NCBI RefSeq assembly: GCF_014651535.1 | Contig: NZ_BMXB01000010.1 | Coordinates: forward strand, 62,001 to 126,000 | DNA: 64,000 nt | Direction of reading: 5' to 3' | From: Salinimicrobium marinum | GTDB taxonomy: Bacteria > Bacteroidota > Bacteroidia > Flavobacteriales > Flavobacteriaceae | Part shown: positions 1 to 6,838 of the stretch, in pieces | How the letters are laid out: the number at the start of each line of letters is the position of its first letter | How positions within the stretch are numbered: the first letter of the stretch is position 1 | Program-made: the position numbers and the translations under genes | Notes under the pieces: generated by a model | The model's input: the letters and a program-made list of their open reading frames with translations, nothing else | Database searches by the model: none | Told to the model about the DNA's origin: nothing

Positions 1-64
1 TGAGAAATAGCCTCCGTTTATAGTAAAGAGCAAAAAATACATATACCCCAAAATAAAACACAAA

Positions 65-2041
65 ATGAAAATCAATTTTAAGACAAAACCTTTAAAAGAT
101 GTAATTCCGTTAATTGCTTTATTAGCAATACTCCTGCTGCCTCACAAAGGCTATTCCCAGGCAGAATTTACCACCTGGGGAAATATGACAGGAATACGTG
201 TTAACAACCAGCTAATGGAATTCAATTCCAGCCTGGCGATAGAAAACCAATGGGGCGAAACCTGGCGCACCCGCAAAGAAGGACAGCAAATAGATTTTGA
301 AAGAAAAGGTGCCCAAAAGATCTTTTCTTATGAGATGCGAGATATAGAATGGAAACAGACCATAGAAACTACCGAAGAAGGAAAAGCTGAGGTAGAAATC
401 ACTTTCACTTCTCCAAAAGACACACTCATTAATGCTGCTTATTTTAGCATTGCACTTCCCGAGGAATTTGGAACCGATACTAAATTCAGTTTTATCAGCA
501 AGCCAAGCATTGGCCTGGGAGATATCAATATTCCTTTTTCAGAAGCACATTTTAAAGCTCCCGCACAGGGAATCACAGTACAATCCCCTACCCGCACTCT
601 CAACATTACCTTTCAAAAATCTACGGAAGTGGTAATCAGCAAGGGAACTGAGGAGAATCCGCAGATTCGAGTAAACCTCGTGCTGGCTTCCGGTGAGATT
701 GCAGCAGATAATATGTTCCGAAATACCTTTGTAATTCGGGCTTCAGGAGAAATTGATACCACTCCGTTAACTCTTCAGATCTTTCCAGATCAGGAAGGGA
801 AAGTTTTTGACGGCATTGGAGGAAATTTCAGGCTTCAGAATGCACAAACAGATCCTCAGGTGATCGATTACAGTCTGGAGAATCTCAATGTTACCTGGTC
901 AAGAGTAGAAATGCCCTGGAGGGAATGGCATGCCAAGCGTACTGCAGATCCGGCTTTTGAAGCAAAACGAGGCAACCTGCATCCCAAAGTCAAAGCTGCC
1001 ATGGAAATGGCACAGCGACTGGACCAACAGGGAATTCCGGTGATGCTTGCCGCCTGGTTTGCCCCTGAATGGGCCATCATAGGCAAACCTTTTAAAGGCA
1101 AACATCCCGATGGCAGCATGGGAAACAGGCTCGATCTAACGAAAAAGGAGGAAATTTACAGGTCTCTTACTTCATATATTAAATTCCTGAAAGAAGAATA
1201 TGGAGTAGAAACGATTCTATTTTCTTTCAATGAATCTGACCTCGGAATTGACGTGCGGCAGACGGCCGAAGAACATAACGACCTCATCAAAGAATTAGGC
1301 GCCATGTTTAGGGCAGAAGGCCTCCAAACGGAATTCCTGCTGGGAGATACTGCCGACCTTAACGGCTGGGATTTCACCACCCTTGCTTCCATGGATCCCG
1401 AAAGCCGTCCTTATATAGGTGGCGTTTCTTTTCATTCGTGGAGAGGATGGACAGATGAGAACCTTATTAAATGGAGAGATATTTCCAATAGAGTAAATGA
1501 ACCACTATTTGTAGGCGAAGGAAGTATCGATGCCGGGGCATGGCGATACCCGCAGATCTTTGAAGAGCCTACCTACGCCCTGGATGAAATTGATGTGTAT
1601 ATCAAGATCATGAACATTGCGCAGCCCAAGTCGATTCTTCAATGGCAGTTGACGGCCGATTATTCTGTTCTATCTGGTGGCGGGATCTTCGGAAACAATG
1701 AAGATGAGTTATATCCTACTCAGCGGTTTTTCAACCTTCAGCAATTAGGAGCCACTCCCGAAGGACTATATGCACTTCCGGTAAAAGCAGATCAGAAGAA
1801 CGTTTCCGTTGCTGCTTTGGGAGATAAGGAAAAAGGTCAATATGCCATCCACCTGGTAAACAAAGGAGCAACCAGAAACGTGGAACTTTCAGGTCTTCCG
1901 GCCGGGATCACCTCCATGGACCTTTATATTACCAACAAGAAAAGATCTTTTGAAAAAACAGAAACAATCCAGGTTGAAAAAGGCCGGGCAACCTTTAGTC
2001 TGGAAGGTGCGGGATTCACTTCCTTAATGACACCAAATTAG
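65..2041 (+). CDS. Secreted clan GH-A glycoside hydrolase, GH30-like
   Basis: Probable extracellular or periplasmic glycosidase of 658 aa. Residues 1-33 form a signal peptide (basic start, Leu/Ile-rich core, likely cut near YSQA-EF). Residues ~34-240 look all-beta and may be an accessory domain. A (beta/alpha)8 domain follows from ~245 (VFDGIGGNFRLQN). The putative acid/base is E390 in FSFNESDLG, with the Asn-Glu pair typical of clan GH-A, and the putative nucleophile is E485 in FVGEGS. The last ~90 residues resemble the small C-terminal beta domain seen in GH30 and GH39 enzymes. The substrate cannot be read from sequence; bacterial GH30 members act on beta-1,6-glucan, galactan or xylan. A terminator closes the gene, so it is separate from the fatty-acid operon. 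Its promoter and any upstream operon partner are outside the window or unclear. Confidence 0.65.
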   Translation: MKINFKTKPLKDVIPLIALLAILLLPHKGYSQAEFTTWGNMTGIRVNNQLMEFNSSLAIENQWGETWRTRKEGQQIDFERKGAQKIFSYEMRDIEWKQTIETTEEGKAEVEITFTSPKDTLINAAYFSIALPEEFGTDTKFSFISKPSIGLGDINIPFSEAHFKAPAQGITVQSPTRTLNITFQKSTEVVISKGTEENPQIRVNLVLASGEIAADNMFRNTFVIRASGEIDTTPLTLQIFPDQEGKVFDGIGGNFRLQNAQTDPQVIDYSLENLNVTWSRVEMPWREWHAKRTADPAFEAKRGNLHPKVKAAMEMAQRLDQQGIPVMLAAWFAPEWAIIGKPFKGKHPDGSMGNRLDLTKKEEIYRSLTSYIKFLKEEYGVETILFSFNESDLGIDVRQTAEEHNDLIKELGAMFRAEGLQTEFLLGDTADLNGWDFTTLASMDPESRPYIGGVSFHSWRGWTDENLIKWRDISNRVNEPLFVGEGSIDAGAWRYPQIFEEPTYALDEIDVYIKIMNIAQPKSILQWQLTADYSVLSGGGIFGNNEDELYPTQRFFNLQQLGATPEGLYALPVKADQKNVSVAALGDKEKGQYAIHLVNKGATRNVELSGLPAGITSMDLYITNKKRSFEKTETIQVEKGRATFSLEGAGFTSLMTPN

Positions 2042-2063
2042 AACCTTTCCCAATTTTATGAAG

Positions 2064-2092
2064 AGCGGTCAAGTAATGACCGCTTTTTTTTT
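2064..2092 (+). terminator. Rho-independent terminator after the GH gene
   Basis: Perfect 8-bp stem AGCGGTCA (2064-2071) / TGACCGCT (2077-2084), 5-nt loop, then a T run to 2092. It lies 22 bases after the glycosidase stop codon. Confidence 0.9.
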
Positions 2093-2125
2093 GCATTTCT
2101 CAAAAATATTAATCTGAATTTATTG

Positions 2126-2165
2126 ATTTTTGTTATGCGTGCATAACAAAAATTTCCTAACTTTG
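2126..2165 (+). promoter_or_regulatory. MarR operator palindrome and -7 box of the fatty-acid operon
   Basis: A perfect inverted repeat with 13-bp arms, ATTTTTGTTATGC (2126-2138) and GCATAACAAAAAT (2141-2153), is separated by 2 bp. Five bases later TAACTTTG (2158-2165) matches the Bacteroidota -7 consensus TAnnTTTG exactly. The MarR start codon follows at 2173, so the transcript leader would be very short or absent. A palindrome of this size directly upstream of its own MarR gene is the usual layout of an autoregulatory operator. Binding by this MarR protein is inferred. Confidence 0.8.
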
Positions 2166-2172
2166 AGATCCT

Positions 2173-2637
2173 ATGAAAGAAAAGACCATAGATTATGTTT
2201 TAAGAGCTACCTGGATTGCCGTTTCCAAGATGTATAATGAGGAAGCCAGCAAGGAAGGAAGTACCATGGCTACAGGGTTTTCGCTACTAAGCATTGATCC
2301 TGAAAAGGGAACCCCGTCTACTTCCCTGGGCCCAAAAATGGGAATGGAAGCGACAAGCTTATCCAGGACCCTTAAAACTATGGAGGAAAAAGGACTGATT
2401 ATTCGGAAGAAAAATCCGCAGGATGCGAGAAGCGTACTTATTCATCTAACCGATTTCGGAAAAGAAATGAGGGACTATTCAAAAAGTGTGGTACTTCAGT
2501 TTGATGAGGCGGTAAAAAGAGAGGTTTCAGATGAAGACCTAAACACCTTTATAAAAGTAGCTTCAAAAATAATGGAATTAATTGCGTCCAAAAAAATATA
2601 TAATCAGGAGGAAACAGCTGTAAAATCAAGCAGATAA
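2173..2637 (+). CDS. MarR-family transcriptional regulator of the beta-oxidation operon
   Basis: 154-aa winged-helix regulator of usual MarR length. The centre carries the recognition-helix and wing pattern (LGPKMGMEATSLSRTLKTME, then GLIIRKKNPQDARSVLIHLT), and helices at both ends would form the dimer interface. It is the first gene of a co-directional set encoding beta-oxidation enzymes, 51 bp before the next gene, so it most likely senses a fatty acid or acyl-CoA and represses the set. The ligand is inferred from context only. The start at 2173 is preferred because the helix leading into the dimer domain begins there, although it sits only about 8 bases after the -7 box. The last ~12 residues are polar and probably disordered. 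Confidence 0.9.
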   Translation: MKEKTIDYVLRATWIAVSKMYNEEASKEGSTMATGFSLLSIDPEKGTPSTSLGPKMGMEATSLSRTLKTMEEKGLIIRKKNPQDARSVLIHLTDFGKEMRDYSKSVVLQFDEAVKREVSDEDLNTFIKVASKIMELIASKKIYNQEETAVKSSR

Positions 2638-2688
2638 AAATTTCAGAAGTGAAAAAAATAAATCTGATCAATAAAAATCAATGACAAT

Positions 2689-5094
2689 ATGAAACGAAGA
2701 ATCAACAAAGTTGCTGTAATAGGCTCAGGAATAATGGGTAGCGGTATTGCCTGCCATTTCGCCAATATTGGCGTGGAGGTATTGCTGCTGGATATTGTTC
2801 CCAGGGAGCTAACAGATAAAGAAAAGAAAAAAGGCCTTAGCCTGGAAGACAAACCGGTGCGAAACAGGCTGGTAAATGAATCTTTACAGACGGCTCTTAA
2901 ATCAAAGCCCTCTCCTATTTATCATCAGGACTTTGCTAAACGTATAAAAACCGGAAACCTCGAGGATGACATCAGTAAAGTATCTGAAGCTGACTGGATC
3001 ATAGAGGTAGTGGTAGAACGCCTGGACATTAAAAAGCAGGTTTTTGAAAATCTTGAAAAGCACAGAAAACCGGGAACTTTAATTACTTCGAATACTTCAG
3101 GTATTCCAATAAAGTTCATGAATGAAGGCCGGAGTGATGACTTCAAAAAACATTTCTGCGGAACGCACTTTTTCAATCCTGCGAGATATTTAAAACTTTT
3201 TGAAATTATTCCGGGACCCGATACTTCTGAAGAAGTACTGGATTTCCTTAACATGTACGGTGAAAAATTCCTCGGAAAAACTTCTGTGGTTGCAAAAGAT
3301 ACTCCGGCGTTTATTGGGAACCGAATCGGAATCTTTAGTATTATGAGCCTTTTCCATACTGTGAAAGATATGGATATGAGCATTGAAGAAGTGGATAAAT
3401 TAACCGGACCTGTAATCGGCCGTCCCAAATCGGCTACCTTCAGAACTGTTGATGTTGTCGGTCTGGACACTTTGGTGCACGTTGCCAACGGTCTTTATGA
3501 AGGAGTGCCAAATGACGAACAACACGAGCTTTTCAAACTTCCCGATTTCATCCAGACAATGATGGACAACAAATGGCTGGGGAGCAAAACCGGACAGGGA
3601 TTTTATAAAAAGATTAAAAACAAAGACGGATCCAGCGAGATCAAATCCCTTGATTTGAACACCCTGGAATACCGCGATCAGAAAAAAGCCTCATTTGCTA
3701 CTTTAGAACTTACTAAAACGATTGATAAAGTAGAAGATCGTTTTAAGGTTCTGATTAACGGAAAAGACAAAGCCGGGGAATTCTACCGAAAGAACTTCGC
3801 CTCACTTTTCGCCTACGTTTCGAACCGCATTCCTGAAATTACAGATGAACTTTACAAGATAGACGATGCCATGAAAGCCGGATTCGGCTGGGAACAGGGA
3901 CCATTCCAGATCTGGGATGCCATTGGTGTTGAAAAAGGGATCGAACTTATGAAAGCTGAAGGTTACGAACCTGCAGCCTGGGTAAATGAAATGCTGGAAA
4001 GCGGCAGCAAGAGCTTCTATTCCGTAAAAGAAGGGAATACCTATTACTATGATATTCCGCAGAAGAAGCAGGTAAAAGTTCCTGGTCAGGATGCCTTTAT
4101 CATCTTGGATAACATCCGTGAAAGCAAAAAAGTTTTCGAAAACAGCGGAGTCGTAGTGGAAGATCTTGGCGACGGAATCCTGAATGTTGAATTCCGAAGT
4201 AAAATGAATTCTATTGGCGGTGACGTTCTTGACGGAATAAACAAAGCTATAGACATGGCTGAAAAGGATTATCAGGGACTGGTGGTTGCCAACAACGGAA
4301 AGAACTTTTCTGTGGGAGCCAACATCGGGATGATCTTTATGATGGCGGTGGAACAGGAATACGATGAGCTGAACATGGCCATTAAATATTTCCAGGACAC
4401 CATGATGAGAATGCGCTACTCCTCTATTCCAACAGTTGCAGCGCCGCACTCTATGACATTGGGTGGTGGTTGTGAACTTTCTCTTCACGCAGATAAAGTG
4501 GTAGCCTCTGCAGAAACCTACATCGGACTCGTGGAATTCGGAGTTGGAGTGATCCCCGGCGGTGGTGGTTCTAAAGAAATGACCCGCAGGGCCGCACAAA
4601 CTTTTGGAACAAATGATGTTGAATTAAACCGACTTAGGGAATATTTCCTTGCTATAGGGATGGCTAAGGTTTCTACCTCAGCGTACGAAGCCTATGATAC
4701 CGGAATCCTTCAGAAAGGAAAAGATATCGTAGTGGTGAATCCCAATCGCCAGCTGGCCATCGCTAAAAAGCACGCCCTGCTAATGGCTGAAAACGGATAT
4801 ACTCAGCCGGTAAAAACCAATGACATCAAAGTCCTCGGAAAACAGGCACTGGGAATGTTCCTTGTAGGAACCGATTCTATGTACGCCGGAAAATACATCA
4901 GCGAACACGACAAGAAGATCGCCAACAAATTAGCCTATGTTATGGCCGGAGGAGATCTTTCTGAAGCCACATACGTAACCGAGCAGTACCTGCTAGATCT
5001 TGAAAGAGAAGCCTTCCTGTCTCTCACCGGAGAGAGAAAGACCTTAGAGAGATTACAGCATATGTTGCAGAAAGGAAAGCCGCTTAGAAATTAG
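2689..5094 (+). CDS. Bifunctional 3-hydroxyacyl-CoA dehydrogenase / enoyl-CoA hydratase
   Basis: 801-aa cytoplasmic enzyme for the hydration and NAD-dependent oxidation steps of fatty-acid beta-oxidation. The N-terminal Rossmann fold shows GSGIMG (12-17). The dehydrogenase catalytic His is H160 in THFFNP, and GRPKSATFRTVDVVGLD belongs to the C-terminal dehydrogenase domain. From about residue 480 a crotonase fold follows, with the oxyanion-hole region NFSVGANIG, the catalytic-Glu segment GGGCELSLHADKV and IGLVEFGVGVIPGGGG. Domain order (dehydrogenase first, crotonase last) and length match the FadN type of Bacillus rather than E. coli FadB, where the order is reversed. The thiolase and acyl-CoA dehydrogenase downstream complete the cycle. 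It is probably controlled by the MarR regulator just upstream. Confidence 0.95.
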   Translation: MKRRINKVAVIGSGIMGSGIACHFANIGVEVLLLDIVPRELTDKEKKKGLSLEDKPVRNRLVNESLQTALKSKPSPIYHQDFAKRIKTGNLEDDISKVSEADWIIEVVVERLDIKKQVFENLEKHRKPGTLITSNTSGIPIKFMNEGRSDDFKKHFCGTHFFNPARYLKLFEIIPGPDTSEEVLDFLNMYGEKFLGKTSVVAKDTPAFIGNRIGIFSIMSLFHTVKDMDMSIEEVDKLTGPVIGRPKSATFRTVDVVGLDTLVHVANGLYEGVPNDEQHELFKLPDFIQTMMDNKWLGSKTGQGFYKKIKNKDGSSEIKSLDLNTLEYRDQKKASFATLELTKTIDKVEDRFKVLINGKDKAGEFYRKNFASLFAYVSNRIPEITDELYKIDDAMKAGFGWEQGPFQIWDAIGVEKGIELMKAEGYEPAAWVNEMLESGSKSFYSVKEGNTYYYDIPQKKQVKVPGQDAFIILDNIRESKKVFENSGVVVEDLGDGILNVEFRSKMNSIGGDVLDGINKAIDMAEKDYQGLVVANNGKNFSVGANIGMIFMMAVEQEYDELNMAIKYFQDTMMRMRYSSIPTVAAPHSMTLGGGCELSLHADKVVASAETYIGLVEFGVGVIPGGGGSKEMTRRAAQTFGTNDVELNRLREYFLAIGMAKVSTSAYEAYDTGILQKGKDIVVVNPNRQLAIAKKHALLMAENGYTQPVKTNDIKVLGKQALGMFLVGTDSMYAGKYISEHDKKIANKLAYVMAGGDLSEATYVTEQYLLDLEREAFLSLTGERKTLERLQHMLQKGKPLRN

Positions 5095-5100
5095 ACCTGA

Positions 5101-5121
5101 GACGTGAGATGTCAGATTGGA
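5101..5121 (+). repeat. Left end of intergenic repeat, copy A
   Basis: GACGTGAGAT at 5101-5110 is identical to 6727-6736 (copy B), and similarity continues for about 10 bases. It begins 6 bases after the stop codon of the upstream gene. The ATG at 5109 of the small gene lies inside this repeat. Confidence 0.7.
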
Positions 5122-5429
5122 GTTCAACCATAAAAAGAAGACAGGTGCACAATTTTCAAAATTTAAAGATTTGGCAGAAAGCAATGGATATTGCAGAGCA
5201 AACCTATTTAACTTCTTCTGAATTTCCGAAGCAAGAAAAGTACGGATTGACAGACCAAATAAGAAGAAGTGCGGTTTCAGTTCCTTCTCACATTGCAGAA
5301 GGAGCCGTTAGAAATACGGATGGAGAATTCAGAAACTTTTTTGGAATTGCCAGCGGGTCTTCTAAAGAATTACTTTCACAAATGATCCTGTCTCATCGTC
5401 TAAATATGATTTCTAAAGATAAAATATAA
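5109..5429 (+). CDS. Four-helix-bundle protein (23S rRNA intervening-sequence / S23 type), shortened by an in-frame stop
   Basis: 106 aa with the signature of the small four-helix-bundle family found in 23S rRNA intervening sequences and scattered through Bacteroidota genomes: HNFQNLKIWQKAMDIA, then LTDQIRRSAVSVPSHIAEGA. The frame stops at TAA (5427-5429) after KDKI, yet the same frame continues with PLIKDLTEVQKMNNTFRRKF, which looks like the missing fourth helix; full length would be about 129 aa. The start is doubtful: the ATG at 5109 lies within the flanking repeat, and a GTG at 5145 gives the family-typical start V/M-HNFQNLKIWQ. It sits between two enzyme genes of a fatty-acid operon and is bounded by repeat ends, so it was probably brought in with the repeat. 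The molecular role of the family is not established. Confidence 0.8.
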   Translation: MSDWSSTIKRRQVHNFQNLKIWQKAMDIAEQTYLTSSEFPKQEKYGLTDQIRRSAVSVPSHIAEGAVRNTDGEFRNFFGIASGSSKELLSQMILSHRLNMISKDKI

Positions 5430-5498
5430 CCTTTAATAAAAGATTTGACTGAGGTACAAAAGATGAATAACACGTTCAGACGTAAATTCTCCAAATGA
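5430..5498 (+). pseudogene. In-frame remainder of the four-helix-bundle gene after the premature stop
   Basis: Reading on past the TAA at 5427-5429 gives 22 sense codons (PLIKDLTEVQKMNNTFRRKFSK) and then TGA at 5496-5498. The segment resembles the usual C-terminal helix of this family (a leucine-rich stretch ending in ...EVQKM...). A single A-to-T change (AAA to TAA) would explain the stop. I infer decay, or less likely tolerance of a shorter protein. Confidence 0.6.
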
Positions 5499-5508
5499 GG
5501 TATCTAAC

Positions 5509-5528
5509 ATCTCAAATCTAATATCTAA
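5509..5528 (+). repeat. Right end of intergenic repeat, copy A
   Basis: A 20-base stretch, ATCTCAAATCTAATATCTAA, identical to 6812-6831 (copy B). It ends 11 bases before the thiolase start. Its reverse complement (GATTTGAGAT...) matches the left end GACGTGAGAT at 8 of 10 positions, so the ends form an imperfect inverted repeat. Confidence 0.8.
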
Positions 5529-5539
5529 ATACTATAAAA

Positions 5540-6727
5540 ATGAGAACAGCATACATCGTAAAAGCATATAGAACTGCAGTTGGAAAAGCTCCTCGCGGAG
5601 TCTTCAGGTTTAAGAGACCTGATGAACTTGCAGCCGACACCATCAAGTATATGATGAAGGAACTGCCGGAACTTGATAAAAAACGAATTGACGACGTGAT
5701 GGTAGGTAATGCCATGCCCGAAGCCGAACAAGGTTTGAACATGGGGCGTTTGATCTCTTTAATGGGATTGAGCATTGAAGATGTTCCCGGTGTAACGGTA
5801 AACAGGTATTGTGCTTCCGGAATTGAAACCATTGCCATGGCAACAGCAAAGATCCAAAGTGGAATGTCCGATTGTATTATCGCCGGAGGAGTGGAAAGCA
5901 TGAGTTACATTCCTATGGGAGGTTATAAACCTACCCCAAATTATGAAGTCGCCAAAAACGGAAATGAGGATTTCTACTGGGGAATGGGCCTTACTGCAGA
6001 AGAAGTGGCAAACAGGTATAATATTTCCCGTGAAGATCAAGATGAATTTGCCTATAACTCTCACCAAAAAGCGTTAACAGCTCTTAAGGAAGATAAGTTT
6101 AAGGATCAGATCGTTCCTGTTGAAGTAGAAGAGAATTTCGTTAACGCCAAAGGAAAGAAAGAAACCCGGAAATACATTGTTACTCAAGATGAAGGACCTC
6201 GTGCAGACACTTCAAAAGAAGTACTCGGAAAATTACGTCCTGTCTTCGCTGAAGGCGGAAGCGTCACCGCAGGAAATGCTTCGCAAATGAGTGACGGAGC
6301 TGCTTTTGTCATGGTGATGAGCGAAGAAATGGTAAAAGAACTGAATCTTGAACCCATCGCCCGACTCGTAAGCTACGGCGTTGCCGGAGTAGATCCCAGA
6401 GTAATGGGAATAAGCCCTGTTATAGCCATTCCAAAAGCTTTAAAACGCGCCGGACTGAAAAAAGAAGACATGGAGCTTGTGGAGCTGAACGAAGCCTTTG
6501 CTTCACAGTCACTGGCTGTGATCAGGGAAACAGGTTTGAATCCGGATCTGGTGAATGTTAACGGAGGAGCCATTGCAATGGGTCACCCGCTGGGGTGCTC
6601 CGGAGCAAAACTATCGGTTCAGATCTTTGACGAAATGAAAAAGCGAAACCTCAAAAACAAACATTGCCTCGTGACCATGTGCGTTGGTACCGGTCAAGGG
6701 GCTGCAGGAGTGTACGAAGTGTATTAG
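5540..6727 (+). CDS. fadA: Acetyl-CoA C-acyltransferase (3-ketoacyl-CoA thiolase)
   Basis: 395-aa thiolase of standard length that cleaves 3-ketoacyl-CoA to acetyl-CoA in the last step of beta-oxidation. The catalytic triad is visible: nucleophile C91 in NRYCASGIET, H349 in GGAIAMGHPLGCSGA, and C381 in TMCVGTGQGAAG. The VELNEAFA motif is also present. It lies 445 bp after the hydroxyacyl-CoA dehydrogenase gene, a gap occupied by the four-helix-bundle gene and its repeats, and is followed after 111 bp of a second repeat by the acyl-CoA dehydrogenase. No terminator is visible in either gap, so I infer one transcript from the MarR promoter. Biosynthetic thiolases share the fold, but the neighbours favour the degradative role. 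Confidence 0.95.
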   Translation: MRTAYIVKAYRTAVGKAPRGVFRFKRPDELAADTIKYMMKELPELDKKRIDDVMVGNAMPEAEQGLNMGRLISLMGLSIEDVPGVTVNRYCASGIETIAMATAKIQSGMSDCIIAGGVESMSYIPMGGYKPTPNYEVAKNGNEDFYWGMGLTAEEVANRYNISREDQDEFAYNSHQKALTALKEDKFKDQIVPVEVEENFVNAKGKKETRKYIVTQDEGPRADTSKEVLGKLRPVFAEGGSVTAGNASQMSDGAAFVMVMSEEMVKELNLEPIARLVSYGVAGVDPRVMGISPVIAIPKALKRAGLKKEDMELVELNEAFASQSLAVIRETGLNPDLVNVNGGAIAMGHPLGCSGAKLSVQIFDEMKKRNLKNKHCLVTMCVGTGQGAAGVYEVY

Positions 6728-6747
6728 ACGTGAGATCTGAGATTTTA
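6727..6747 (+). repeat. Left end of intergenic repeat, copy B
   Basis: GACGTGAGAT at 6727-6736, overlapping the last base of the thiolase stop codon, followed by CTGAGATTTTA. It is the same left end as copy A at 5101, but this copy (~105 bp) encloses no gene. Confidence 0.7.
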
Positions 6748-6811
6748 GATCTCGGTACTAAGGAAAAATACCTGATTAAAACAACATTTTGAGATGTTTC
6801 AAAAATCAAAT

Positions 6812-6831
6812 ATCTCAAATCTAATATCTAA
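6812..6831 (+). repeat. Right end of intergenic repeat, copy B
   Basis: 20 bases identical to 5509-5528. It ends 7 bases before the acyl-CoA dehydrogenase start codon at 6839. The out-of-family upstream ATG at 6794 also lies in this repeat. Confidence 0.8.
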
Positions 6832-6838
6832 TAAAACA

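Noticed and set aside
3802..4599. Long open frame (265 codons) on the minus strand opposite the hydroxyacyl-CoA dehydrogenase gene
   Set aside because: It is a shadow of a strongly supported gene; its translation is rich in His, Phe and Cys with no family pattern. The same holds for the antisense frame at 2925-3488.
6794..6838. Upstream in-frame ATG extending the acyl-CoA dehydrogenase by 15 residues
   Set aside because: The extra residues come from the intergenic repeat and do not resemble the family; ATG 6839 fits better.
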